A DNA stretch of 64,000 bases from positions 186,001 through 250,000 of the forward strand of contig DXMV01000014.1 in the NCBI GenBank assembly GCA_019414055.1. Reading direction: 5' to 3'. The DNA is from Collinsella sp. Lineage in GTDB: Bacteria; Actinomycetota; Coriobacteriia; Coriobacteriales; Coriobacteriaceae. Position 1 is the first letter of the stretch, and each line of letters starts with the position of its first letter. Under the pieces are notes generated by a model. That model did no database searches, was not told where the DNA came from, and saw only the letters and a list, made by a program, of their open reading frames with translations. Of this stretch, positions 42,272-53,317 are shown one piece after another. The position numbers and the translations under genes are program-made.

Positions 42272-42310
42272 GCCACGCGCGCCTTGGCGCCAATGACCAC
42301 CCTGACCACT
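42272..42310 (-). terminator. Probable terminator after purN
   Basis: On the minus strand GGTGGTCATTGGCGCC folds with GGCGC-GTGGCCACC and is followed by TTTTGTTTT. Confidence 0.6.
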
Positions 42311-42333
42311 CAACTAAATTGTACTGTGCGCCG

Positions 42334-43035
42334 CTAGACGCGGGGCGCATCAATTGCGACCTTGCCGCTCTCCAGCACGTGGACGCGGCCGTCGGCGAGC
42401 ATTTGCACGACCTCGGGATACAGCACGTGCTCAATCGCGTGGATGTGCTCCTCGAGCGCGTCGACATCCCAGCCCTCCTCGACAGCCAGCGCACGCTGGG
42501 CGATGATGGGACCGTTGTCGTAGACCTCGTTGGCAAAATGCACGGTCACGCCAGTTACCTTGACGCCGCGCGCAAAGGCATCGTCAATCGCATGCGCACC
42601 GGTAAAGCTCGGCAGCAGCGCCGGATGCAAGTTGACCACGCGGTTGGGAAACGCCGCCAGCAGCGGTGTGTGCACCATGCGCATATAGCCGGCCATCACC
42701 ACGTACTCGCAGCCGCGCTCGAGCAGCTCGTGCGCGATGATCTCGTCGGCGGCAATAGGGTCGGCATAGACATCCTTGGACAGCGTGAGCGTCTGGATGC
42801 CCGCGCGCTCAGCGCGCTGCAAACCCTTAGCCGAAGGACGGCTCGACACCACAAGCTCAATCGAGGCGTTGAGCTTACCGGCGGCGATCAGATCGATCAG
42901 CGCCTGCAGGTTGGTACCCGAACCGCTGATGAGCACACCGATCTTGAGCGGCTCGACCGTATCGGTGCCGGTCGGACGGGTGTAGGGCACAAAGCCCAGG
43001 CCCTCACTAGCAGCCATCTGCTCGTTAGCGCTCAT
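42334..43035 (-). CDS. purN: Phosphoribosylglycinamide formyltransferase
   Basis: A 233-residue purine enzyme that formylates GAR with 10-formyl-THF. It has VLISGSGTNLQALID (phosphate site), MAGYMRMV, NLHPALLPSF (catalytic Asn/His) and GVKVTGVTVHFANEVYDNGPII (catalytic Asp). About 28 extra residues precede the core. The start overlaps the end of purM by 11 bp, so the pair is co-translated. Folate cofactor would come from the FolP-FolK pathway. Confidence 0.95.
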   Translation of the reverse strand: MSANEQMAASEGLGFVPYTRPTGTDTVEPLKIGVLISGSGTNLQALIDLIAAGKLNASIELVVSSRPSAKGLQRAERAGIQTLTLSKDVYADPIAADEIIAHELLERGCEYVVMAGYMRMVHTPLLAAFPNRVVNLHPALLPSFTGAHAIDDAFARGVKVTGVTVHFANEVYDNGPIIAQRALAVEEGWDVDALEEHIHAIEHVLYPEVVQMLADGRVHVLESGKVAIDAPRV

Positions 43036-44128
43036 CGGAGTACACGACCTTACCGGAACCCTCGACGCACTCGCCCACGCGGAACGGCTTCTCGCCCAGC
43101 GCGACCAGGGCCTCGGTAACCGCGGCCTCGTCCTCGGGGGCGACGATCAGGCACAGGCCGACGCCCATGTTGAAGGTCTTGCATGCCTCGTCGGGCGCGA
43201 GCTCGGCCTGGCGCGACACGTAGGTGATGACGGGCGGAACGTCCCAGCCCATCTCGGCGCCGTTGCGGGTGACCACGGCGTCGACGTCGTCGGCGAGCGC
43301 GCGGTTGAGGTTCTCGGTAATACCGCCGCCAGTGATGTGGGCGATGGCGTGCACGTTGGCGCCGCCGCGCAGCAGCTCCAGAATCGGCTTGACGTAGATG
43401 CGCGTGGGGGCCAGCAGGGCGTCGGCAAGCGATGCACCGCCGAGCTCCTCGAGCGGACGGCTCAGCTCCTCGGCCTTAGCGGCGGCCTCGGGCGTACCCG
43501 GCTTGATGCCGTCGACGCCGATGACCTTACGCACGAGCGAGTAGCCGTTGGAGTGCACGCCGGTGGAAGGCAGGCCCAGGATCACATCGCCCGGGCGGAC
43601 GTTTGCGGGGTCGAGCATCTTGGGACGGTCGACGACGCCCACGGTAAATCCGGCAAGGTCGTAGTCGGCAGGAGCCATGACGCCCGGGTGCTCGGCCATC
43701 TCACCGCCCACGAGCGCGCAGCCCGCGAGCTTGCAGCCGTCGGCCACACCCTTGATAATCTTTGCCATGTGCTCGGCCTCGATGTGACCGATGGCAACGT
43801 AGTCCAGGAAGAACAGCGGCTCGGCGCCCGAAGCCAGAATATCGTTGACGCACATAGCGACCAGGTCCTGGCCAACCGTCTCGTGACGGTCCATGATCTG
43901 GGCGAGCACGAGCTTGGTGCCCACGCCGTCGGTACCGCTGATCAGGATCGGGTCTTCCATATCCTTGAGCGCGGCAGCCGAGAACAGGCCGCCAAAGCCG
44001 CCGATGCCGCCGATGACCTCGGGGCGGTTGGTGTCCTTGACCATCTGCTTAATCGCGTCGACGGCGCGGCCGCCCTCGGCGGTATCGACGCCGGCGTCCT
44101 CGTACGTCACATGCTTGCTGTCGCTCAT
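43025..44128 (-). CDS. purM: Phosphoribosylformylglycinamidine cyclo-ligase (AIR synthetase)
   Basis: A 367-residue ATP-dependent cyclase. VTYEDAGVDTAEGGRAVDAIK opens the protein, then GGFGGLFS, SGTDGVGTKLVLAQ, MCVNDILASGAEPLFFLDY and GCALVGGEMAEHPG. THSNGYSLVRKV-like VHSNGYSLVRKV and HITGGGITEN complete the family pattern. Length is typical. It overlaps purN, and purF lies 150 bp upstream, so purF-purM-purN likely form one purine cluster. Confidence 0.96.
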   Translation of the reverse strand: MSDSKHVTYEDAGVDTAEGGRAVDAIKQMVKDTNRPEVIGGIGGFGGLFSAAALKDMEDPILISGTDGVGTKLVLAQIMDRHETVGQDLVAMCVNDILASGAEPLFFLDYVAIGHIEAEHMAKIIKGVADGCKLAGCALVGGEMAEHPGVMAPADYDLAGFTVGVVDRPKMLDPANVRPGDVILGLPSTGVHSNGYSLVRKVIGVDGIKPGTPEAAAKAEELSRPLEELGGASLADALLAPTRIYVKPILELLRGGANVHAIAHITGGGITENLNRALADDVDAVVTRNGAEMGWDVPPVITYVSRQAELAPDEACKTFNMGVGLCLIVAPEDEAAVTEALVALGEKPFRVGECVEGSGKVVYSDER

Positions 44129-44246
44129 CTGAGCCTTCCTCTCCCACTACCGTGGCGCCGCGCGGGCGCCAAACGGTGCTCATAGTTGCGTTCATTTCGG
44201 CGCGCGCCATAACAGCATGCGCCGTCATATCAACAAAACAGCAGGT

Positions 44247-44272
44247 AAAACCTACCAAAATAAACCTGTCCC
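44247..44272. repeat. Dispersed 26-mer, copy 2 (AAAACCTACCAAAATAAACC...)
   Basis: One mismatch to the copy at 32799-32824. It is followed by CATATGGCAGGTTTTA, which folds back on AAAACCTACC and includes the purF stop codon, so here it may also end the purF transcript. Confidence 0.85.
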
Positions 44273-44285
44273 CATATGGCAGGTT

Positions 44286-45956
44286 TTATGCCTCGCCGTG
44301 CTCCTCTTCCCAGCTGCGGTCGTCGTATTTCTCGATCACGGCGTCGTCGTCAAAGTGCAGCGGCTTGTCCAGGTTGCGGGGCTTAAAGCCCTCCATAAAC
44401 TTGTCGCGGCCAAAGCTCTCGGGAATCGCCACGGGGTAGCGGCCGGTAAAGCACGCATCGCAGTAACCGCCCTTGGGCATGACCTTCAGCAGGCCCTCGA
44501 CCGAAAGAAAAGCCAGCGAATCGGCGCCGATATACTCGCAAATCTCGTCGACCGTCTTGTTGGCGCTGATAAGCTGCGACTGCACGTCGGTATCGATACC
44601 GTAGAAGCACGGCCAGATGACCTCGGGCGAGTTGATGCGGATATGAATCTCCTTGGCGCCGGCGTTGCGCAGCATCTTGACGAGCTGCACCATGGTGGTG
44701 CCGCGTACAATCGAGTCGTCGATGACGACCAGGCGCTTGCCCTCGATGTTGTCACGCAGCGGGTTGAGTTTCATACGCACGCCCATGGCACGCAGCTCCT
44801 GCGTAGGCTCGATAAACGTACGACCCACGTAGCGGTTCTTGATAAGGCCCTCACCAAAGGGAATGCCACTCTCGTGCGAATAGCCCTCCGCGGGCGGCAG
44901 GCCGGAGTCGGGCACGCCGATGACCAGGTCGGCCTCGACGGGCTCCTCATGTGCCAGCTGACGACCCATGTCATAACGGCAGGCGTAGACGCTCTTGCCG
45001 TTCATGATGGAATCGGGGCGAGCGAAGTAGACCTGCTCAAAGATGCAGTTAGCAGGCTCTTCGGCGGCAGGCACGCCCTGCTCGGACACAAGGCCCTCGG
45101 AGCTGATGCGCAAGATCTCGCCGGGACGGACGTCGCGGACGTACTCGGCACCCACAATATCGAGCGCGCAGGTCTCAGAGGCGACGACCCAGCCGCCGGC
45201 GCGGGTGACATGGGTGGTGGCGTCAACCGTCGCGGCGCCGTCCTGCGACGGCAGCTGCGAAACGGATGCGGCATCGGCCTGGTCCAGGCCCTCGTCCACC
45301 AGCTTGCCCAGCACAAGCGGGCGAATGCCATGCGGATCGCGGAATGCGTAGAGCGCCTGCTCGTTGATGAGCGTCATGGCGTAGCCGCCGCGCACGAGCT
45401 CCATGGTCTTGCGAATACCCTCGCGCAGGTGGCCCGTACGCTGGGTAAAGTAGCCGATAAGCTTGGTCGCGACCTCGGAATCCGAATTGGAGAGGAACGG
45501 CACGCCCAGCTCGATCAGCTGACGGCGCAGCTCGTCGGTGTTGACGAGGGTGCCGTTGTGCGCGAGCGCGATAATGACGCTATTGATGGTAGAGAGGTGC
45601 GGCTGAGAGGCTTCCCAGCTCTTGGCGCCGGCAGTGCCGTAGCGCACATGACCCACGGCCAGCTGGCCGGAGAGCGTCGACAGGTCGGCGTTGGAGAACA
45701 CGCGGTCGAGCAGGCCCAGATCTTTGCGGACCATAACCGTGCCGCCGTCACCCACGGCGATTCCAGCCGATTCCTGGCCACGGTGCTGCAGCGCACGCAG
45801 GCCAAAGTACGTCAGTCGAGCCACGTCGCGATCGGGCGCCCATACGCCGAAAATGCCACATTCCTCATGCAGCTGGTCGGAGTCCGGATCATACGTCGAC
45901 ATGGTGTTCACCTGTCCCGCGGCACGCTCGGCCGCGCGGATGGTTTCTTGAGACAT
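44286..45956 (-). CDS. purF: Amidophosphoribosyltransferase
   Basis: A 556-residue enzyme of the first committed purine step. The glutaminase domain begins at ECGIFGVW after a propeptide of about 30 residues, which must be cleaved to free the N-terminal Cys. RYGTAGAKSWEASQPH and ALAHNGTLVNTDELR follow. The transferase domain has VIGVPDSGLPPAEGYSHESG and the PRPP loop VVIDDSIVRGTTMV. KGGYCDACFTGRYPV supplies late Cys residues consistent with the Bacillus-type [4Fe-4S] enzyme. Start supported by GAGGGGATACC. Confidence 0.95.
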   Translation of the reverse strand: MSQETIRAAERAAGQVNTMSTYDPDSDQLHEECGIFGVWAPDRDVARLTYFGLRALQHRGQESAGIAVGDGGTVMVRKDLGLLDRVFSNADLSTLSGQLAVGHVRYGTAGAKSWEASQPHLSTINSVIIALAHNGTLVNTDELRRQLIELGVPFLSNSDSEVATKLIGYFTQRTGHLREGIRKTMELVRGGYAMTLINEQALYAFRDPHGIRPLVLGKLVDEGLDQADAASVSQLPSQDGAATVDATTHVTRAGGWVVASETCALDIVGAEYVRDVRPGEILRISSEGLVSEQGVPAAEEPANCIFEQVYFARPDSIMNGKSVYACRYDMGRQLAHEEPVEADLVIGVPDSGLPPAEGYSHESGIPFGEGLIKNRYVGRTFIEPTQELRAMGVRMKLNPLRDNIEGKRLVVIDDSIVRGTTMVQLVKMLRNAGAKEIHIRINSPEVIWPCFYGIDTDVQSQLISANKTVDEICEYIGADSLAFLSVEGLLKVMPKGGYCDACFTGRYPVAIPESFGRDKFMEGFKPRNLDKPLHFDDDAVIEKYDDRSWEEEHGEA

Positions 45957-46243
45957 GGTATCCCCTCAGAGCCTCGTATTTTTGGCGTTACCCGCCCTAT
46001 TATACGCACGGCAAGACAAGCACTCCCGCGCGTGAACAGCGCTTTTTAAAAGCCCACCGAGCTAATAATCAGTTTTGTTGCCAAACATTTTATCGGTCTG
46101 TCCAGTGCAAGCGCCCGCGCCCCCCAGATGGCCGCCGCGTCCACCGTTGGGGATTACAAAGTTGCAATTGGGACGTTCGTCCTGTCTTTTGGCAGGTCGG
46201 CGGCGTATCCTTATAACCTACAACAAAGCGAGAAAGGTTCTGT

Positions 46244-47473
46244 ATGGATCGAAACGAACTCGACCCCAGCGTCCCCAGCGCCACAGAGGTCAAGAAGATT
46301 CCCCTCATCATTAAGGTGTACGCCGTCCTGTGCATCCTTTCCGGCGTGAGCACGCTCCCGTCGGTCGCTGCCTTTATGTGGCAGGTCATCACGGCACTTG
46401 TTAACGGCAACGCCACCGAAAAGCTCGGCGACAACACGCTCGTCGCAGTCGGCCTTATCGTCGCCGGCATCATGCTCTCTGCGGCAAGTGCCGTCATCCT
46501 AATCATCTTTGGCCTGGACCTTATCAAAAACCAGCGCCGCAACGCCGCCCGCCTGTCCTACATCCTTATTGCATTCACCGTCGTCGAGCTTTTGGTCGAC
46601 GTGATGCTCCAGGGCATCGGGCCCTTCCTGCTGCGTCCCGCGATCCAGCTCGGCATCCTTGTTGCACTTTCGGCAACCGTCGACCCCACGCTGCGTCAGG
46701 AGCGCGAACTGCAGCGCCGCCTGCAGGAGATGCTCGACCGCGACGCCGCCGCCGAGGGCATGCTCGGCCGCGATGAAACCGGCGAGGGCTACATCAAGCT
46801 CAACTACTTCAACCTGTTCTGGGTGTTCTTTGTCTGCTGCATACTCGGCCTGATCGCCGAGGACATCTGGCACATGACGGTCGACGACCCAGGCGTCTAC
46901 CAGAACCGCGCCGGCATGCTGTTTGGCCCCTTCAGCCCCATCTACGGATTTGGCGCCGTGCTCATGACCATGGTGCTTAACCGCTTCTACAAAAAGAACC
47001 CCATCATCATTTTCCTGGTGAGCGCCCTGCTCGGCGCCAGCTTTGAGGTGTTCGTGGGCTGGTTTATGCAGACCGCGTTTGGCGTGGTCTCGTGGAGCTA
47101 CTCGCACATAACGCTGTTCGGTTTGCCCGATCCGCTCGTGGTCCTCACGGGCGGACGCACCTGCACGGGCTTCGCCTGCCTGTGGGGCCTGGGCGGCCTC
47201 ATCTGGATCAAGCTGCTGCTGCCGAGGCTGCTTAAGCTTATCAACAAGATCCCCTGGAAGAGCCGCTACTCGGCCACCGTCATCTTTACCGTTATCATGC
47301 TGGTCGACGGCGTCATGACGCTGCAGTCGCTCGACTACTGGTACCAGCGCGTTAACGGCACGGAGCCGGACATTCCCGTCGCACAGTTCTACGGAGAGCA
47401 CTTCGATAACGAGTACATGGAAAACCGCTTCCAGAGCATGACCATGAGCCCCAAGGATGCGACGCGCGTGTAG
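46244..47473 (+). CDS. Multi-pass membrane protein with C-terminal CmpB-like (PF06541) domain
   Basis: A 409-residue protein with about nine membrane segments. The N-terminal half (about 20-150) has four. A charged stretch (LRQERELQRRLQEMLDRDAA) leads to the C-terminal half, where NRAGMLFGPFSPIYGFGAVL and LGASFEVFVGWFMQ match the putative ABC transporter permease CmpB/PF06541 family. The family has no proven function and lacks a dedicated ATPase here. The start follows GAGAAAGGTTCTGT. A terminator lies at 47507-47551. Confidence 0.78.
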   Translation: MDRNELDPSVPSATEVKKIPLIIKVYAVLCILSGVSTLPSVAAFMWQVITALVNGNATEKLGDNTLVAVGLIVAGIMLSAASAVILIIFGLDLIKNQRRNAARLSYILIAFTVVELLVDVMLQGIGPFLLRPAIQLGILVALSATVDPTLRQERELQRRLQEMLDRDAAAEGMLGRDETGEGYIKLNYFNLFWVFFVCCILGLIAEDIWHMTVDDPGVYQNRAGMLFGPFSPIYGFGAVLMTMVLNRFYKKNPIIIFLVSALLGASFEVFVGWFMQTAFGVVSWSYSHITLFGLPDPLVVLTGGRTCTGFACLWGLGGLIWIKLLLPRLLKLINKIPWKSRYSATVIFTVIMLVDGVMTLQSLDYWYQRVNGTEPDIPVAQFYGEHFDNEYMENRFQSMTMSPKDATRV

Positions 47474-47506
47474 CGCCACGCAATGCCGAGATTTTCCAAC
47501 GCACAG

Positions 47507-47551
47507 AAAAGCCCGCTGGCAGACTGATTTGAACTGCCAGTGGGCTTTTTG
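47507..47551. terminator. Bidirectional terminator between convergent genes
   Basis: AAAAGCCCGCTGGCAG pairs with CTGCCAGTGGGCTTTT (one G:T) over an 11-nt loop. It serves both the membrane-protein gene and the MoaE-like gene. Confidence 0.88.
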
Positions 47552-47573
47552 TTGGAGAGTGCTGCTGCCGGCA

Positions 47574-47990
47574 TTATGCCTCGCGCTCGACCTCGTTCAC
47601 ACACTCATTTTTGATGGTACCGACGAGCGCCTGCAGCGCATCGACCACATGCGGGCGAATGTCCCCGCCAATGAGCACGAGCATGATGTCGTCGCCAACG
47701 GTAAGCTCGCCGCTCGCCAGCCACACGCGCACGTAGCCGATACCCGGCATCGCGCGCGTTGCCTCGATAGCGGCCTGCACCTTTTCGGCATCGAAGCCAA
47801 ACACCATGCCGCCCACCTTATGTCCAGGCGCCACACCATCTGTCTCGACCCCACGCACCTCGGACTTAGGCGTCGCACGCACCACGCCGTTGTGTGTCAG
47901 GTACATACCGCACGCAGGCGCCGACGAATCGGCCTTGGCCTCGCGCAGCCAAGCATCAATCGAAGGCATCGATTTGCCACTTTCAAGCAT
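47574..47990 (-). CDS. MoaE-like protein (molybdopterin synthase catalytic subunit family, diverged)
   Basis: A 138-residue protein. ACGMYLTHNGVVRATPKS resembles the CGAIVxFxGxVR block of MoaE. GYVRVWLASGELTVGDDIMLVLIGGDIRPHVVDALQALVGTIKNE matches the HRxGxLxVGExxVxVA...AF.A....ID.IK region. The terminal PIWKKE motif is missing (NEVERE instead). True MoaE makes molybdopterin with MoaD. No other cofactor genes are nearby. The assignment is tentative. The start has an AAGGAGAAATA site. Confidence 0.5.
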   Translation of the reverse strand: MLESGKSMPSIDAWLREAKADSSAPACGMYLTHNGVVRATPKSEVRGVETDGVAPGHKVGGMVFGFDAEKVQAAIEATRAMPGIGYVRVWLASGELTVGDDIMLVLIGGDIRPHVVDALQALVGTIKNECVNEVEREA

Positions 47991-48014
47991 TATTTCTCCT
48001 TTTTACCGTCGTCG

Positions 48015-48053
48015 AGTAGCTAATTTGGGACGGGGCTTTTTTAGCTACTCTCG
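48015..48053. repeat. Small hairpin GAGTAGCTAA...TTAGCTACTC
   Basis: A 10-bp stem with a loop containing GGGACGGGGCTTTT lies between the sortase gene's end and the MoaE-like start. It may terminate the sortase gene. Confidence 0.6.
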
Positions 48054-48059
48054 AACAAT

Positions 48060-49058
48060 CTATTCCTCGACCGGCGTGAGCACCATGACGGCGCGCGTAT
48101 TGCTAAATGACAGCGAGCGGCAGGTCACAAGCGTTACGACCTTCGTTGCCGAGGCGGCGCGGTCACCCGCGTCGCTCGCCACCGCCGAAGCGCCGTCGAG
48201 CATCTCGGACAGGTAATTCTTCAGTCCGTCATCGCCCTCAAAGTTGGGCGTGCGCGCCTTGGCATACGTGTCCTCGACCACCTTGGTCGCCAGTGGGCGC
48301 AACTTATACGTCGCATCGCGCGTAATGTAGTACACGTATTCCATGCTGTCGAACGTCGCCTGATCGGTCGTATCCGAAATCACATTGAACATCGAACCGT
48401 CGTTCATGTGATGGCCGTAAATCGTGGTCTGCTGATCCACCATGCCCGGCGCAGTGTCGTCGCTATCCAAAAAGATGGCGCCCGACGCATTGGCGGTGCC
48501 GTCGAACAGCGTGTTGAGGTACTTGGAGTTGTTGTTGGTCTGCACCACGGGGTAGTTGATGTTGGTGCCGGGCGCGTAAATCCAACCCACAACCTCGGGA
48601 TTTGTCTGGGCAAGCGCATTGAAGTCGATAATCGGCACGCCACTGGCGTCCTTGTCGCTCACATATTGCTTTTCGATCTTTTGATACGACTCGCTCGCCT
48701 GCTTGTAGCCAATCTGCGCGTTGATAAAGATGGCGGCCGCAGCAACGATTAGGCCAATGCCGATGATGATGAGCAAGATGGGGATAACGGAGCGGCGCCT
48801 TTTGCGCGGTGGCTCGGTATAGCTCGATGGCGCGGTATGCGCCGAAGAGCGAGGTGACTTCTTGGCGGTACTGTATGACGAAGGGCGATATGCAGCAGGT
48901 GTATCCTGACGGCGATGCTTCGCCGGCGTCACGGGGCGTGGCGCGCGCGGCTGCTGAGGAGAGGATGTCCGACCCTGCTGCGGCGCGCGGGCTGCTCCCG
49001 ACTTGGCTGGATCGGGAATCCGAGAAGCCAAAAAACGCTTTCCCTGATAGTCGGACAT
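48060..49058 (-). CDS. Class B sortase with long basic N-terminal tail
   Basis: A 332-residue protein. Residues 1-88 are cytoplasmic, Pro/Ser/Arg-rich (PRAPRPVTPAKHRR). A membrane segment at about 90-112 is followed by the catalytic sortase domain. TIYGHHMNDGSMF carries the catalytic His, VTLVTCRSLSFSNTRAVM carries the Cys (~312) and the Arg. The PVVQTNNNSKYLN block is typical of class B. It attaches or polymerises secreted proteins on the cell wall. No substrate with a sorting signal is apparent in the window. Confidence 0.9.
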   Translation of the reverse strand: MSDYQGKRFLASRIPDPAKSGAARAPQQGRTSSPQQPRAPRPVTPAKHRRQDTPAAYRPSSYSTAKKSPRSSAHTAPSSYTEPPRKRRRSVIPILLIIIGIGLIVAAAAIFINAQIGYKQASESYQKIEKQYVSDKDASGVPIIDFNALAQTNPEVVGWIYAPGTNINYPVVQTNNNSKYLNTLFDGTANASGAIFLDSDDTAPGMVDQQTTIYGHHMNDGSMFNVISDTTDQATFDSMEYVYYITRDATYKLRPLATKVVEDTYAKARTPNFEGDDGLKNYLSEMLDGASAVASDAGDRAASATKVVTLVTCRSLSFSNTRAVMVLTPVEE

Positions 49059-49094
49059 GGCTCTCCTTATGCTGCAAATGGACTGGCAGAGCGC

Positions 49095-49559
49095 TTAGGC
49101 GTCAGCCATCTCCCGCTTCATCTTCTCGATAACCTTGCGGTACTCGGGGTCGCATGCGCCCAGAATCTGCGTGGCGTAGATGGCAGCGTTCTTGGCACCG
49201 TTGATGGCCACGCAGGCAACGGGCACGCCCGAAGGCATCTGCACCATCGACAGCAGCGAGTCCATACCACCCAGATCGCTCGTCTTCATAGGCACGCCGA
49301 TGACCGGCAGCGGCGTAAAGGCCGCCACGACACCGCCCAGGTGAGCAGCCTTGCCGGCAGCAGCGATAATCACCTTGATGCCGCGATCGGCAGCAGTCGA
49401 GGCCCACTCATGGACCTTCGCCGGCGTGCGGTGCGCACTTGCAATCACGAGCTCATAGGGCACGCCCAGCGCCTCGAGCTCGGCGGTGCAACCTTCCATA
49501 ACGCCCAGATCGGACTTGGAGCCCATGATGATCCCGACAACCGGCTTCTGATCTGCCAT
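49095..49559 (-). CDS. purE: N5-carboxyaminoimidazole ribonucleotide mutase
   Basis: A 154-residue purine enzyme (class I PurE). GIIMGSKSDLGVMEG, VIASAHRTPAKV, IAAAGKAAHLGGVVAA and VPVACVAINGAKNAAI give the SxSD and AGxxAHLxG active-site pattern. The ATG at 49559 is selected for its AGGAGG at 9 nt; the TTG at 49565 would be only 3 nt away. PurK is not in the window. Confidence 0.95.
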   Translation of the reverse strand: MADQKPVVGIIMGSKSDLGVMEGCTAELEALGVPYELVIASAHRTPAKVHEWASTAADRGIKVIIAAAGKAAHLGGVVAAFTPLPVIGVPMKTSDLGGMDSLLSMVQMPSGVPVACVAINGAKNAAIYATQILGACDPEYRKVIEKMKREMADA

Positions 49560-49652
49560 AAACAAAGACCTCCTGTTGAGAGCGGTGACGCGGCGAATCC
49601 GCGACCCTTAACTACTGAGAGTAGTATAGCTGCTCCCGTCCCTGCGGTCTGC

Positions 49653-49744
49653 GGGTGCCCCGCGGCGGTCTGGTGTTTTCATCTTCACTCCGGTTGCTTC
49701 GCAAAGTCGTTCAGATGAAAACACCAGACCGTCGCGGGGCACCC
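49653..49744. repeat. 32-bp inverted repeat (one mismatch)
   Basis: Arms 49653-49684 and 49713-49744 (core TCTGGTGTTTTCATCT / AGATGAAAACACCAGA). First of three consecutive long palindromes in the purE-carB gap 49560-50001, which has no gene. Confidence 0.93.
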
Positions 49745-49788
49745 TCGACCTACCGGGGATTGCTATGACGCACGTTTGCTGCAATAAA

Positions 49789-49830
49789 AGCGTGGGATCC
49801 GCCGTTCGAACGAACGGCGGATCCCACGCT
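49789..49830. terminator. 42-bp near-perfect palindrome, probable bidirectional terminator
   Basis: AGCGTGGGATCCGCCGTTCG (49789-49808) pairs perfectly with 49811-49830, with only AA between. T-rich sequence lies on both outer sides (CACTTTTTAT and, on the minus strand, TTTTATTGC). Confidence 0.8.
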
Positions 49831-49900
49831 CACTTTTTATTTAGCCCTAGTCATCGCGCAAAGCCCCTTCGGAAGCACACGGTGCAACCGAGTCACCGTA

Positions 49901-49989
49901 GGCCGGGGCAGAGGGGGCCGAGTTTCCCACTGAGTGACTCTGCTTGCAGCCGGAGCGAAGGGGGAAACTCGGCCCCCTCTGCCCCGGCC
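49901..49989. repeat. Perfect 28-bp inverted repeat, GC-rich
   Basis: Arms 49901-49928 and 49962-49989 are exact reverse complements (containing GGCAGAGGGGGCCGAGTTTC). GCACACGGTG farther out (49875-49884) also pairs with CACCGTGTGC inside the carB 3' end, so the fold reaches into the gene. Confidence 0.93.
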
Positions 49990-50001
49990 GGACAGGTCGC
50001 A

Positions 50002-53316
<3,315 letters not shown>

Positions 53317-53317
53317 G

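Noticed and set aside
44217..46049. 610-residue plus-strand frame opposite purF
   Set aside because: Shadow of purF, no ribosome site or known domain.
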